From positions 124,001 through 188,000 of the forward strand of contig MU863928.1 of the NCBI GenBank assembly GCA_033296885.1: a stretch of DNA of 64,000 bases. Reading direction: 5' to 3'. Below, piece after piece: positions 11,274 through 22,763 of this stretch; position 1 is the first letter of the stretch, and the number at the start of each line of letters is the position of its first letter. Origin of the DNA: Triangularia verruculosa (taxonomy: Eukaryota > Ascomycota > Sordariomycetes > Sordariales > Podosporaceae). A model generated the notes under the pieces. The model searched no databases and was not told the DNA's origin. It saw only the letters and a list, made by a program, of their open reading frames with translations. A program made the position numbers and the translations under genes.

Positions 11274-13212
11274 TCAGTTCTCCTGCGAGAAAACACCATT
11301 ATCCCCTGTTGGAAAAGGTGTGTTATGCACCAAACACCCAATACACTCGCAGGAATCATCGCACGGGCACATGTCGAGGTTCCCCCCGCAGACGGCCGAG
11401 ATGGGCAGATTGACAAAGAAAAAGTCCATGCCCGCCAGCTGCTCCTCATCAACAGCTGGTGAGCCCTCGTTCGATGGCGTGAGAGCCGTGGGCGGCGTAT
11501 TGGACTCGTTCCCATTCGCCCGGGGTACCTGTGACTGCGATTGCCGCTGTGACGGCGGCAGCTCCGGTCCGTTGGGAATCTCAACCGGACTGACCAAGCC
11601 GAGGGGGTTGGCGCTGGGGCTGGCATTGGCACTGGCGTCGGCGCTCCCATTGTTGTCGTGGCTGCTCATAGGGCTGTAGGCATTCTGCACGTACTGAAGC
11701 ATCTGAGTGTTGAACGGGTGAGCCAGGCAGCCAACACACTGGCAGCCCTCACCGCAGCCGCACTCATGAGTGTTTCCACCCATCATCTCATTGTTACCAT
11801 TGAGCGCGCTGGGCGAGATAGGTGTCTCGTGTTGCTGCTGCATGGGTGGACGGGAGACAACCTGTTGCCAGATAGTTGGGTTGATGGGCATCTGGAATGA
11901 GCCGTATTCGGGAGGGTAGGTAAACGTGGTTTGACCAGGCATATGGAATGGTTGGTGATGGTGCATGTTTTCCAACTTGATGTCGACAGGAGACTGAAAC
12001 TGCGGCACATATCTTTGGTCGAAGCCCTGCTGAGGGGGTGCCTGCATGGCACTCGGGCTCATCTGAGGCATCTGAGGCGGTTGCGACGATTTGCTGCTGC
12101 AACAGCTGCCACTTCCGCCTGATGAAGCCCTCTGTGGCTGAGGCGGTGGCATGGCATTCGGCATCTGCTGCTGAGGAGGAGTTGGGAGGGGAGCCGGCAC
12201 TGGAGCAGGAGGCGCCTGAACAGGAGGTGCCTTTTTCCCACCACCGCAACAGCCTCCACCTCCCGAGGTTCCATTCGCCCTAGGAATTGGCGATGGTTCA
12301 AGTATGGGGTTGTGAGGCGGCGGAGGCGGCGGTCCGTTGAATACCGGCATGCCTCGTGGGTGAGGGCCGTCGACAAAGGCAACAGGGATGGTCACCGGCG
12401 AGACATAAGTCACTGGAACAAATCCACCGTTCTCCGTCTTGATCTGTTGAGGAATCTGAATATGCGGGGGGAAATGAGGTGGTGGCATGTTTGTCTGCAT
12501 GTGAGGAGGCATGCTGTATACCATAGGGCCACCAAAGTCCTGCGGTGGTGGAGGAACAAACGAGTCTCGGGGTCCCATTGGCATCATTCCCATTGAGTAT
12601 CCAAACGTTGCCTCTCTTGGGCTCACCATGGCCACACTGTGTACCCCGTTCGTGATTCCAACCAAGCCATTGCCGTTGGGAGAGATCAAATTGATCGAGT
12701 TGGGGTCCATCCTCTCCAAATTCGCAGGCGCAAACGATTGCCTCCGGCTGGCAGCTTTGGAGCCCGGGCCCGACTTGGTGACCCGATTTGAGGAGGTGCG
12801 TGATGCCGGTGAGATGGGTGTATCGACTGGTGAAGGATCGAATTCGGAGCTTGTAGCACTATCGGCAGTCCCAGCTGGACAGTGGCATTTTTGTTTCTTT
12901 GGGATGGCAACTCTCACGCCGCCGCATACACAAGGCTTTCCGGGTGGGCAGGGGCAGGTGCTCAGGGGGCGACCGGGCTTCCTCACTGGCACCATCACCC
13001 GTTCGTGAAAGTGGTTACATTTCGTGGAGCGATGGCCACGAATGCATGGCGCGCTATGTCAAGGCACGGGCGTCAGCAGGGAAACATATTCGAGCCCTGG
13101 CACGTGTGTCACACAGCACCAGCTTCATAATAGGAAAGACATGAGAGCACAGGCCGGAAGGACCAAAAAGCAAGACATACCAGGCCATCTTCTGCCCCTC
13201 TATAATAGGCAT
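11274..13212 (-). CDS. Copper-fist transcription factor (GRISEA/CUF1/MAC1 type)
   Basis: This is a copper-sensing nuclear transcription activator of the family that includes Podospora GRISEA, yeast Mac1 and Cryptococcus Cuf1, which drive copper-uptake genes when copper is scarce. The model has two exons, 13212-13181 (32 nt) and 13053-11274, giving 603 residues. The intron (13054-13180) splits the Cys11 codon. The assembled N terminus has the zinc ligands C11, C14, C23 and H25 (C-x2-C-x8-C-x-H) and the basic RKPGRP minor-groove element at 35-40, followed by further Cys residues of the fist. Two C-terminal motifs with C-x-C-x3-C-x-C-x2-C-x2-H spacing lie at about 440-459 and 566-590; such motifs bind Cu(I) and silence activation in Mac1-type factors. 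The middle is Pro/Gln/Met-rich with CC-containing GGCCGGGKK and GSCCSSK. Without exon 1 the frame starts too late and loses the zinc site. The exact orthologue is not certain. Confidence 0.9.
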
Positions 13213-15539
13213 TTTGTCTATGTTTGAGCAGAAAAAAACTTGTTGCGTATTTTTCTGCTCAGAGTTGTTTCCGAGACGTGTAGGGTTCCGGATGAAGGTT
13301 GTGTCCCAACCGTTGCTGGAGACGATGTTGTTGTGAGTAGAATTAAAGAAGACTGAGCGGGCAAGCCCATACCACCGCAGGCAGTGATGAGGTCGGCAAA
13401 GTTGCGTTGAATAGAGAGGTTATCACCAATGTTTGGGACAAAGTAACCGAGAGCTTGCGTGTGGTTGGGGAGACTTGTAGCTGTCGGCTGCTTCCGAGGT
13501 CTGGTCGAGGCAAAGCAGCTGGCCAGAGCTGAGCAGAATTCCCTGTTGTTTATACCGCGCGTTGGAATTGCCACAGATTGGAAGAGCTCGATGGATCGAC
13601 ACCGATGCTTGAGGTTCTCAACGTTCTAGAAGCTCCAAGATATGAAACCGACAGACTCTCTCGACCAAAATGGCGGTGGGACCACGATGAGGAAGACCGT
13701 CACTGAAATTTCCGAGACGGAGACGAAAACGAACCGGGAGCCGTTAACAGGTGAGGTTGACAAGAGTCAGTCTCGGGATAGCGACTCAGCGGACCTGGGG
13801 GAGAGAAAAAGAAGTCCTTCAGGTTTGTGGGAAAGTCCGAGCGGGTTTAGTCTGTCCCGTCAGCAGCTCCAACAAGAGAAGGTCACCCAACCGGCACGCG
13901 ATGTCAGCGGCGCTGGCCGGCAGCTTAGGTAGTAGGCACAGGCACGGGGCTTTTTCGCGGCTTGGGGTTTTTTTTCGGTGGAAGATGGAAAGGTACCAGA
14001 GTTGGCTCGGCAGTTAGAGTTGAGCCGAAGGGGACGGAACGGTGGTCGGTCGTAGCAGGGCCGACAAAGAGAAGAAAGATAAAAAAAGAAGAGGAATCCA
14101 GGTCCCAGGGTCACGCCATCCTAGGGCCGGCGCCGGTGGTGTTGCTGGAGCTAGAGCTGGAGCTGGAGCTGGAGCTGGAGCTGGAGCTTAGGACGGCTAG
14201 CTGAGTCCTCTCTTGTGAGGTGAAGGTGAAGAGGATGCCGTATAGGTAGCCAAGTGGATGCTTTGCTCGGAGCTGTTGCTTGCCTGAATAGGACGAGGGG
14301 CCGGGCCGGGACTGAGCTCAGCAGTCTGCCGGGGGGGGTTGGATAACAATGGGGCAAAGATTTCAGGTTGCTCGCTACGGGGCGTGGTAGCGGTGATGCT
14401 ATGGTGTAGGTCGCGACCTTTGGGTGTCGGTTCAGGAAACCGACCAAGAGGCACGGGTGGAGAATGTGTTTCTGTCGTCTAATCCCGGAAACAAGAGTCA
14501 CAGTCACAGTTTCTACTGGCTACTGCCGCCTGTCACAGTCCTGATATTCCCCAATTGCGTCTTGCTGTAGTTGTTAGCATCTGCAGCCATTGCTACTCAA
14601 GACCGCCGCTCGAACTTGTTGGGTCAGGGACCTTTCCCCGGGTCCTGATGAAAAACAGCTGTAGCTCTTGCAGATATGGGTGGGTGGCCGTGGCTTGAGA
14701 TGGGAAGGTGACAGAAAGTGGGGTGCGCAAGTTTTTAGTCAGCAATATACCACCCACTCTGGCCCAGCCAAGCCCACATCTACCGTGCGAAGTGGGTGAG
14801 TGGGTGACTAAGCTTTACACTAGGTACCTAGGTAGATTAGACATCTCGGCCATATTATCATTAAAAATACCATAGTGTATTCGAGATAACTACGCCCAAC
14901 TGTTTATTCTCTCTCATGTTGCCTCATATCATCATCCATCACAAGATCAGATGGCATGCCGCATGACAGACGCTGACTTGATCAATGGTTAAAGTGTACA
15001 CAACTTGACCCTAAGCTAGACACTTTTTACAGGTAGAGCACTGTTGGCTTGCAGAACCTGGCTCACTGGAACGCGGCCCAGCAGCCAAGGAGCGGGCAGG
15101 TTGGGGGACAGCGCGGGATCTGCTTTGCACATTTGGTAATTGGCCCCTTTGGAGACGCCCTCTGACTGTCGAGTACTACCTTGCCATGCTTGCTGTGATT
15201 GCGTCCCTCCAAACCTCGTTCCGCTATTCGCAGACTTGTATGACTTGGTGCTTGGTATGAGCCGAACGCATAAACACAACCCCAATAGTGCCGTTTCTCT
15301 GCCCCCTCTATACCTGTCCCAACCCCGTGGATAGCGAATGCCTCGCATAAAGTTACGCGAGGCGTGGGTGGGTAGCACCGCCGAGCGTTGCCTATTTCTC
15401 CTTTGCATTCACGCCCGAGACCTGACGATATGATGTGGGTGGCGGCGGCTTTCCTCAATGTTGGGTAGTGACCAGGTCAACAGGGCACTTTGATCTCTTG
15501 GCGATCTAATCTTATCTTCCCCAGATACGCCCCCTTTTC
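13213..15539. other. 2.3 kb intergenic region upstream of the copper-fist gene
   Basis: I see no gene with family resemblance. It contains the copper-fist promoter and leader, a GCTGGA hexanucleotide array (14144-14188), one copy of the palindrome TACCTAGGTA (14825-14834), and the 3' flank of the SR140 gene. Open frames of 100-130 codons (for example 13642-13932 and 15016-15458) lack conserved features. Confidence 0.45.
14144..14188. repeat. GCTGGA hexanucleotide microsatellite
   Basis: This is 45 nt of about seven and a half GCTGGA units with one A-for-G variant in the second unit. It is noncoding as far as can be seen. Confidence 0.9.
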
Positions 15540-18002
15540 TCAGGTGCCCATCTCATCCGAATCAGAACCAGCAAACATGTCAACCGCCCGCATCCGCTTT
15601 TTAATCGGTGCAGCTTTCGTTGTCGACATGGAAAAGCCACCGATAACCTTGGTCTGCACCTTGTCTGGTGATGGTTCCGTGGCGGTCTGTCCAGTCTTGG
15701 TTGACGGATTGCTAGTTTCGTCATCGGTAGTATCGTAGGGAACGCCATCGAGGTCCAAATCGGAGAACGCATCCAAAGCTGAGGTGTAGTACATGTAGGG
15801 TGACTGAAGTTCACCGTCACCGCCACTCTGCAGGACGTCTTCCAGATAATGGTCATCCTCCTCTTCCTGCTCTGCTGATAGCTTTGTCGAGATCGGCAAA
15901 AAGCCGTTATCTTTCTCCTTCTCGACGCCCTGTGTCTCCCCCGGTTTCCATTTGCCCGCCTTGGGCTCTGTCTCGTCAACGGCCGCCGGCTTCTTCAAAG
16001 CAGGCGGATTGTTGAAACTGTTGACGAAGTGCTCATGGGTCTCGACCGGAAACACGCACCATCCTTCCCAGAGACTTAGCACCAATTCCACGCTGCGCTT
16101 CCACTTGTCGGCACGGAACCGGCCCCAGCCTAGCTTATCCACCATCATTCCCAGCTTCTCGAACGTTTTGTGCGATCGAAGTGCATTTTCGAACAGTTGA
16201 CGATAACGCCATGCGTGGCGGATGCCGCTGGTCGAAGAAGAAGACAGAATGTCGCTAACAACATATAGGCCAAGAAGAGATGCCGCACTTGTGTCAGTCT
16301 CGCCAGAACCCGTCTTATCTTCTGGGCCAGGAGTGACATCGCGAGAATCATCATCCTTCCCTTTTCCATCACGTTTGTAATCCGGGTTGGCAGAGCTGTA
16401 GGCGAATGGTTGCTCGACATTCGAGACAATCATCTCAACAATCTCGTCTGCTCCTCGGCTGGCGTGCGTAATGGCGAACGTAGCTATCCGCGCAATATCT
16501 CCTTTTCTGGTCTTGGATAATGTCGTTGGCAGCCGGGCCAGGAGGTGAGATAGCTTTGACTTTTCAATGGGGTTCAAGAATGTGTCCTCTTGCTCGTTGT
16601 GCTCTGCCTGTCGCCCTGGCTCGTCGTCAAAGTCTTCATCCTCCGAAGAGTCATACTCAGGCTCCGAAACAAACTCGTCCACACCCGTTACGTATTCATA
16701 GGCAAGAGGCTGTCCTGGTGCTTTCCACGCATGGCTTCCTTCGAAGAGAGGCCAATACTTGGTCTTGTCCGTCGACTGCAGACCCGTCACGATTTCCCAC
16801 AGTTTCCAACGATACCAGATGCCGCCCTCGCTGCGAGCATCCCAGATCCATGCCCACTTCTCTTCCTGCTGCACATCCGGCCGAGACATGAGAAGCGCCT
16901 CCAGCTGTGGCCCGTGTTGCAGGACCGATTCGATAACCTTGTGTATCATACGAAGCTGTTTAATGTCTCGTGGTGGAGCGACAGGAACGTGGAGGATACC
17001 ACTGCGGTTGACAGGGCCACCCATGGGAGGACCATAGTGAGTAGGAGGCGCATAGCCGCGGTGTGAGCTCATGGAGCGTGGACCATGTGATCTCGAGCTT
17101 TCCTCAACCTTCTTTGCCCCAAACGGATGTGATACCGCTACTGTAGAAGGGTGTAGAGCCGTAAGGCCTGATGCAATGGCGGCTGACGAAAGGTGTCTGT
17201 GCAAAGAAAGGAAGTAGCCGAAGCCCAGGTAGCGGTTTTGTAGTGCGCTAACAGCGGCATCCATCTCTGCAGCCGGAGTTTCCTTTGACAGCGTCACTAT
17301 CGCGGATATGGACTTCCTCTCGGTATTTCTGTCAGCGCCAGTTGGGCCTGCTGGGGGTACGATCTTGACATCCTCCACCGTCAAATTTGATGGTACCAGG
17401 GACCTGATGAATGCCGGTGACCTTCCCGGAGGCAAATTTGAAAGGCGAAGGGTAGGCCGCGATGCTGCCTTTTCTTCGGCGCGGCCAGAAACAGCCGCCG
17501 GTTCTCCCTCGTCATCGCTTGCCTCAAATGCCCTCGAGACGGTCAAAGAACCGGCATCTCGGTCTTCATACCCCGACCTCTCAAAATTCCGGCCTCGGTC
17601 CCGGTCCCGGTCTTGCTGAAAGCCATCGAATGTTCGTTTCTTGCCAAATGACGACGGCGGAGGTCCCAGACTGCCAGGGCCACTCTTCAGTGACGGTCCT
17701 GAAGGAATTCCGAAGTGTCTCTTGCCCGCGCCACCTCCGAATGTTCCCTGGTTGAATGCTGGCCGAGTGGGTGCACTGGTTCCGAATCTGGACGACTGGT
17801 GGGCGCTTCGGGGAAGGCTGTCATCTTCCTCTTCGCCGCCAAATTCCCTTTGAAACTCGGCAAGGGCAGCAGCGGTCTCTGCTTCTTCTCTCAGACGCTT
17901 CGCTTCGCTCTCGGCTTTTTGTCGCTCGTATGCCGACTTTTCTTTTGGGTGCTGTAGCTTGGCCTGAACTTCAGGAAATTCGGCAATGTTGTTGGTCGAC
18001 AT
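15540..18002 (-). CDS. U2 snRNP-associated SURP protein, SR140-like
   Basis: This is a spliceosomal U2 snRNP-associated protein of the SR140/U2SURP type, 820 residues from the chosen start. The N terminus has the conserved KSAYERQKAESEAKRLREE helix, then an acidic and a Gly/Ser-rich stretch. An RRM-like region spans about 180-275 (from RPTLRLSNLPPG to GYFLSLHRHL). A SURP module is at about 355-415 (MIHKVIESVLQHGPQLEALL, ending in YRWKLWEIV). A CID-type helical domain follows, about 490-660. The C-terminal third is low complexity and ends in an acidic SDSDE tail. The reading frame is open to an ATG at 18071, but that ATG has a poor context (T at -3), whereas the one at 18002 has A at -3 and sits directly before the conserved helix. 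No intron is needed. The divergent FAD oxidase gene starts 708 nt away. Confidence 0.88.
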   Translation of the reverse strand: MSTNNIAEFPEVQAKLQHPKEKSAYERQKAESEAKRLREEAETAAALAEFQREFGGEEEDDSLPRSAHQSSRFGTSAPTRPAFNQGTFGGGAGKRHFGIPSGPSLKSGPGSLGPPPSSFGKKRTFDGFQQDRDRDRGRNFERSGYEDRDAGSLTVSRAFEASDDEGEPAAVSGRAEEKAASRPTLRLSNLPPGRSPAFIRSLVPSNLTVEDVKIVPPAGPTGADRNTERKSISAIVTLSKETPAAEMDAAVSALQNRYLGFGYFLSLHRHLSSAAIASGLTALHPSTVAVSHPFGAKKVEESSRSHGPRSMSSHRGYAPPTHYGPPMGGPVNRSGILHVPVAPPRDIKQLRMIHKVIESVLQHGPQLEALLMSRPDVQQEEKWAWIWDARSEGGIWYRWKLWEIVTGLQSTDKTKYWPLFEGSHAWKAPGQPLAYEYVTGVDEFVSEPEYDSSEDEDFDDEPGRQAEHNEQEDTFLNPIEKSKLSHLLARLPTTLSKTRKGDIARIATFAITHASRGADEIVEMIVSNVEQPFAYSSANPDYKRDGKGKDDDSRDVTPGPEDKTGSGETDTSAASLLGLYVVSDILSSSSTSGIRHAWRYRQLFENALRSHKTFEKLGMMVDKLGWGRFRADKWKRSVELVLSLWEGWCVFPVETHEHFVNSFNNPPALKKPAAVDETEPKAGKWKPGETQGVEKEKDNGFLPISTKLSAEQEEEDDHYLEDVLQSGGDGELQSPYMYYTSALDAFSDLDLDGVPYDTTDDETSNPSTKTGQTATEPSPDKVQTKVIGGFSMSTTKAAPIKKRMRAVDMFAGSDSDEMGT

Positions 18003-18710
18003 GTTTTGTGTGTTTCCCAAGCATTGCAGCTGACGAAGGGTGTTTGTTTGCAAGGTGATAAAAGTATCCATCGATTAGAGGTTGAACACCTTGACGGCGA
18101 CGGTAGGTCAGAGCGCTGATAGCTTGGCTTGGCTTGGCCCGTGCACACATTCAAGCACCTTGCGGGTTCAATGTTCAAGAATGAATCCTGGACCCTATCG
18201 CACTGTCTGGAAGTTACCTATCTAAACCTATCTACGGAGTACCGAGTGTAGATATCCAGGTACCCAAGAGAGCTCGGTGGCTGGACAAGAGTTCCAAATG
18301 TACAAATTACGATAAGACAAAAACATTGTGTTTCTCGCCCAAACTCGAAAAGGGCGAAATCCTGAAAGGGGTGGGCCAGAGCACTGTGGAAAAGGGCGTG
18401 GTCTAACCCTATAAGGCAAGTCACGGTAGAGGCATGTCGAGATCTTGAATCCCGAGATAAACCGCAGCGGGGTCTGGAGAGTTCGACGGGACATATATTT
18501 GGAGATATCTAGGCCCAAACAAGCATGGAATCTGCTCTCTTGTCGTGATTGCTCAATCTGTTGGTCAGGTCGCCCTCCCTATCTCTTCATTGCCCCGCCC
18601 TTGCTCTTGGCCTCCTGCCGAAGAGTCTCGTGCGCGTTGCCAGCTGTCTCGGCTGCGTAAATTAAAGTTTGGACTCGCTTCAACTTTGTCACGCTTGTTA
18701 TTCTCCCGCC
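18003..18710. promoter_or_regulatory. Divergent promoter, SR140-like / FAD oxidase
   Basis: This 708-nt spacer separates two divergent starts. It is A/T-richer around 18200-18330. I recognise no specific binding site. Confidence 0.45.
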
Positions 18711-20207
18711 ATGACTTCTTCCCTTCCTCAACATTCTTCCTCCTCCTCCTCCAACAACAACAACATCACGAACCCGCCGTCCTCCATTCTCATTGTTGGA
18801 TCTGGTCTCTTCGGCCTCACAACTGCCTACTCCCTCAGTCGTCGCCGTGAATTCACCAACACCTCCATAACTGTCGTTGACAGATCCAATCCCTCCTCAC
18901 CAACGACATTCCCGTCTCCCGATGCCGCGTCCATAGACACGAGCCGTATCGTCAGGGCAGACTACGCTGACCACGCGTATGCCGCGCTCTGCGATGAGGC
19001 CCAATTGCAATGGCGCCAACAGGAGAAGCCCACTGATCTCGGCGCTCAAGGCCGCTACTATGAAACCGGTCTCATGGTCGTCGGCGATGCTACATCTCCC
19101 GCGCCCGTCGCGGCCCCTCCTATAGAGCGTGACGTGAGTGAGTCTTCCCCCAAGAAGCTGACCGGCATGGATTATGCCCGCAAGAGCTGGGAGAACGTCT
19201 CATCTCTGTCATCTCACAATCCGGTGCTCGCCGAGCGCATCCGAGAGCTCCCGAACGCCGACGCGATCCGTGAAGCTCTCGGGACCGGTGGCAGTTCAGG
19301 AGCTTGGGGATACATTAACTACAACAGCGGCTGGACAGATGCCGGCGCATCGATGGCATGGCTCTATGAGCAGGCCAGACAAACCGGACGCGTCAGCTTT
19401 GTGGCTGGCACGGTGGTCTCTTTGGAGCACAGTGACACCAGTGTAACGGGAGCGAGGCTCGCAGATGGACGCGTCTTGACCGCGGACCTGGTCATGGTGG
19501 CGGCAGGCGCCTGGACAGGGAGTCTGGTGGACCTCAAAGGTCAGGCCGTGGCCACGGGCCAAGTCTTGGGATACCTCGACATAACCGAAGAAGAGCAAGA
19601 GATCCTGGGCAAGATGCCTGTCATCCTGAACCTTTCCAGCGGTCTTTTCATCATTCCACCTGTTAACCGCGTCCTCAAGGTTGCCCGACATGCCTATGGG
19701 TATATCAACCCTCAGGCTCTGCCTGTCCCTCCCCTTCCCGTCTCACCGACCTCAACAAGCAATCCTGTTGTCTCGATCCCACGAACATCACTCAATGATG
19801 CCAACCTCTGCATTCCAGCAGAGGGCGAAGCCGACCTTCGCGCCTGTCTCCGAGAGATGGCACCGCTGCCCGGATTAGTGGACCGTCCATTCGCCAAGAC
19901 GAGACTTTGCTGGTACTCAGATACCCGAACAGCCGACTTCCTCATCGACTACCACCCCTACTGGAAGAATCTCTTCGTCGCAACGGGCGACAGCGGCCAC
20001 GCCTTCAAGTTCCTCCCCGTCATTGGCGACAAGATTGCAGACTGCATCCTGCGGAAGTGCCCGCCCGAGTTCAAGGACAAGTGGGCTTGGAAAGAGGGAG
20101 AAGGATCCGAGGCACTCTTCACAGAGGATGGCAGCAGAGGTGGAAAGCCTGGGCTGATTCTGGACGAGGAGCTGAACAAGGCTGCGCATATTCTGCCTGC
20201 TGTGTGA
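18711..20207 (+). CDS. FAD-dependent amine oxidase (fructosyl amino acid / sarcosine / pipecolate oxidase family)
   Basis: This single-exon gene encodes a 498-residue oxidoreductase of the DAO superfamily, which oxidises secondary amines with release of peroxide. A low-complexity Ser/Asn lead of 20 residues precedes the Rossmann motif ILIVGSGLFGLTTAYSL (G30-x-G-x-x-G35). Cys400 in RLCWYSDTRTADFLIDYHP is in the position where sarcosine and fructosyl-amine oxidases bind FAD covalently, and GDSGHAFKFLPVIGDKIAD is the conserved C-terminal FAD element. The substrate cannot be told: fructosyl amino acids, L-pipecolate and saccharopine are all used by close relatives. I see no peroxisomal SKL-type ending (it ends in HILPAV). 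The start is the first ATG after a stop-free leader. Divergent from the SR140-like gene. Confidence 0.88.
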   Translation: MTSSLPQHSSSSSSNNNNITNPPSSILIVGSGLFGLTTAYSLSRRREFTNTSITVVDRSNPSSPTTFPSPDAASIDTSRIVRADYADHAYAALCDEAQLQWRQQEKPTDLGAQGRYYETGLMVVGDATSPAPVAAPPIERDVSESSPKKLTGMDYARKSWENVSSLSSHNPVLAERIRELPNADAIREALGTGGSSGAWGYINYNSGWTDAGASMAWLYEQARQTGRVSFVAGTVVSLEHSDTSVTGARLADGRVLTADLVMVAAGAWTGSLVDLKGQAVATGQVLGYLDITEEEQEILGKMPVILNLSSGLFIIPPVNRVLKVARHAYGYINPQALPVPPLPVSPTSTSNPVVSIPRTSLNDANLCIPAEGEADLRACLREMAPLPGLVDRPFAKTRLCWYSDTRTADFLIDYHPYWKNLFVATGDSGHAFKFLPVIGDKIADCILRKCPPEFKDKWAWKEGEGSEALFTEDGSRGGKPGLILDEELNKAAHILPAV

Positions 20208-21772
20208 GGGGTAGCTAGATGGAGGGGCACAATCGACGCAGAGAGGGGCAACATAGACACACCACCGGGTGTGTGCGTGTGGTGGTTGGACAGACACAAA
20301 GAGGGAGGAGGTAACGGAACACGACATGTTGCAATACGGAAAGAGGTGAGTCGATCAAACGTAGATTGTTACAAAGCACGGTAACAAGGCACACAGTGTG
20401 TAATAATCCGTCAAATAAGACGATGGTATTTGATAGCCTCGTTGCAAAAAAAGAAAACCACGGCTAAAAAACGCCAAAGCTCTTTGTTTCCTCAAAAGAA
20501 TTTATGCTCCAGTACCAGAATCTCTCTCGCCCTTTTTTAATGCAAAGGGGGGTTGTTTGCCACAAGTGATCTCACCATCTCCTGCTTTTTTGTCCCCACC
20601 CCCTTGCTCGAGCTTTGAAATCCAATGATGCTGTAGCTTTTTCGTTCCTCCGATTCGTGAGAAAAGGAAAAGAAAGCTTCAAGACTGCGCCCGCCGGGTC
20701 ATGTGCAAATCTTTTTTTGCAGCTAAAAAAAAAACCCAATCATCTTTTGTGATACTGCAGAGGGTTTGTTCATTCCCAATGCAAACATGATGATTTCCTT
20801 GGGGGGAAAATATTCTTCATCGCCGGTTGCTTTCGCTTCGCTTCCGTTTGAGTCGTTTGTGAAAAAACCCGACAACAAACTGAAGTGTGGAACACCTTGA
20901 TCTGAAGTTGCCGTTTTTTTTTAAGAAACTCGACGATAACCTCAAGCCAAAGCTCCAAGCTTGCTCGCTTCGCACACGTTTTTTTTTGGTGTGTGTTCTG
21001 TGTGATGAATTGGCCCATGAGAGGTCAAGATCATGTCCCAGATCGACCCCCAGATTCCCCCCAGTCTCTCTCTCTTTTTTTTTTTTTAATTCCCACCGGA
21101 AAAGTTCTTGATGACCGACCGACCAAGTCTTGAGCATTGTCCGCGCGCCTTGGGAGTTCTTTTCTTGCTTTTTTTGTGCGTTCATGTCGTTCCCAGCGTT
21201 CGCTTGCCCCGCTCAATTCCCAGCCAGTGTTGATCATCATCCAGCCATTAAGAAAGTCGACGGCGGCAGAAAAGAAAGAGCAGAACCCGTTGTGCGCTGC
21301 AACAAAAACAAACTCTCCCCTCCCTCTTCGCCATCCGTCGAAATGTTGCGCGCGCCCTCTCAGAAAAAGTTCTATGTACTATAACCCTCAAGTGGGGGTA
21401 AAAAAAAGGACCAAATCCGCGCGTGGATTCCTTTAACCTTTGTCTCTCTTTCTCCCAAATTGTTGAGTCCCCCGGAACGCCGTTGCAATGCTGACAGGAA
21501 AAAAACAGAAAACAGCAAAAATACAGAATTGGTGACCGAAAAGGCGAAAGCCGATGAATGGGTTTTGTGCTTGTCGCCGATGGTCGAAACGAAGTGCTTT
21601 TTTGTTGGGGTATGATAATCATGATTCATTCGGGGGCGAGGGGTTTTTCGGTGACGGTGAAGGACGGGTAATGTACAGTCGCTCACATAATGAGCATGGT
21701 GGGGTGGGGAGCGGTGCGGTGTGTGAAGTCGCAGCTCTCCAACCACGTGCCAGGCGCAATGATGAGACGAAT
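20208..21772. other. 1.6 kb convergent spacer
   Basis: This separates the 3' ends of the oxidase and TBP genes, unusually far apart for a convergent pair here. It is rich in T runs (about 20700-21090). Open frames up to 124 codons have no recognisable content. No RNA gene seen. Confidence 0.45.
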
Positions 21773-22763
21773 CTACATCTTGCGGAAATCTGGCAGGAGC
21801 ATGTTAGTACAATGACGTCATCGGCAAAATTTGCAATCACATGGCAAAACATACCCTGGAGCACGGGATAAATCATCTCGAAAGCTTGATAGATCTCCTC
21901 GCGAACTTTCGCGCCTGTGAGAACAATCTTGCCGCTGACGAAGATGAGAAGCACAATCTTGGGCTTGATCATGCGGTAGATGAGACCAGGGAACAACTCG
22001 GGCTCGTACGAGCTGAAGTTGTGATGCTTCGAAGCCAGACCCTCGAGACGGATGGGGAACTTGATGTCGCAAGAGCCCACGATATTCTGGATCTTGAAGT
22101 CGGTGAACTTGGCGTTGAAACCGAGCTTCTGGATGATACGCGCATACTTGCGAGAGGCAAGCTTGGAGTCATCCTCAGACTTGGCACCAGTGACGACCAT
22201 CTTGCCGGAGGCGAAGATCAGGGCCGTGGTCTTGGGCTCACGGATACGCATAATGACAGCGGCGAAACGCTTGGGGTTGTACTACAGAATGTTAGACCTG
22301 GTTTGGCAGATTGTTGACGACACGGTCATCTGGCAAGTCGCTCAAAAAGAGCGACCTGCCTGGACCAGATCGCAACACGTACCTCGGCATTGCGGGCGTG
22401 CAGCGCGATCGTCTTCAGGTCCAGACGGCAGTCAAGGTTGACAGTCGCGACGATGTTCCTTCGAAGGTCAGCACATGGTTCACTGGCAGGGCATTGCAAA
22501 AGGTTTTCCTACTGAAGGGTGGGTGTGATACCACTGGGTCCAGTTGAAGCGGCGCCCGGCGTCGCAGCGGGGGTCGCGGGAGTCACCCCAGCACCGTTGG
22601 TGGTTTGGACACCCGACTGCTGTGCGCCGTTGGCGGCAGTACCATTGCTCACGACCGACTGACCGAGATCAGCGTGGCCGGTAGGGAAGGAAAGAGAACC
22701 GGGAGCAGTGAACGCCTTGGCCTGGGCCGCGTTGGTGGGGTGGGTTTGAATCGCGCTCTCCAT
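21773..22763 (-). CDS. SPT15: TATA-binding protein (TBP/SPT15)
   Basis: TBP is the general transcription factor of Pol I, II and III, bending DNA at core promoters. There are four exons: 22763-22513, 22458-22383, 22281-21855 and 21789-21773, giving 256 residues. The introns are 22459-22512, 22282-22382 and 21790-21854. The first 83 residues are a variable Ala/Thr/Gly/Pro-rich arm. The saddle core follows as two direct repeats: first NIVATVNLDCRLDLKTIALH through KMVVTGAKSEDD, second FKIQNIVGSCDIKFPIRLEG through GKIVLTGAKVREEIYQAF. The last exon has only 17 nt and encodes the closing DFRKM after YPVLQ, so naive prediction would end the protein in intron sequence. All expected core residues seem to be present. 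The first exon stops exactly before the conserved core. Confidence 0.97.

Noticed and set aside
18003..18071. 23-residue N-terminal extension of the SR140-like protein
   Set aside because: The upstream ATG has a poor context, and the conserved N terminus starts after the ATG at 18002; the extension is possible but less likely.
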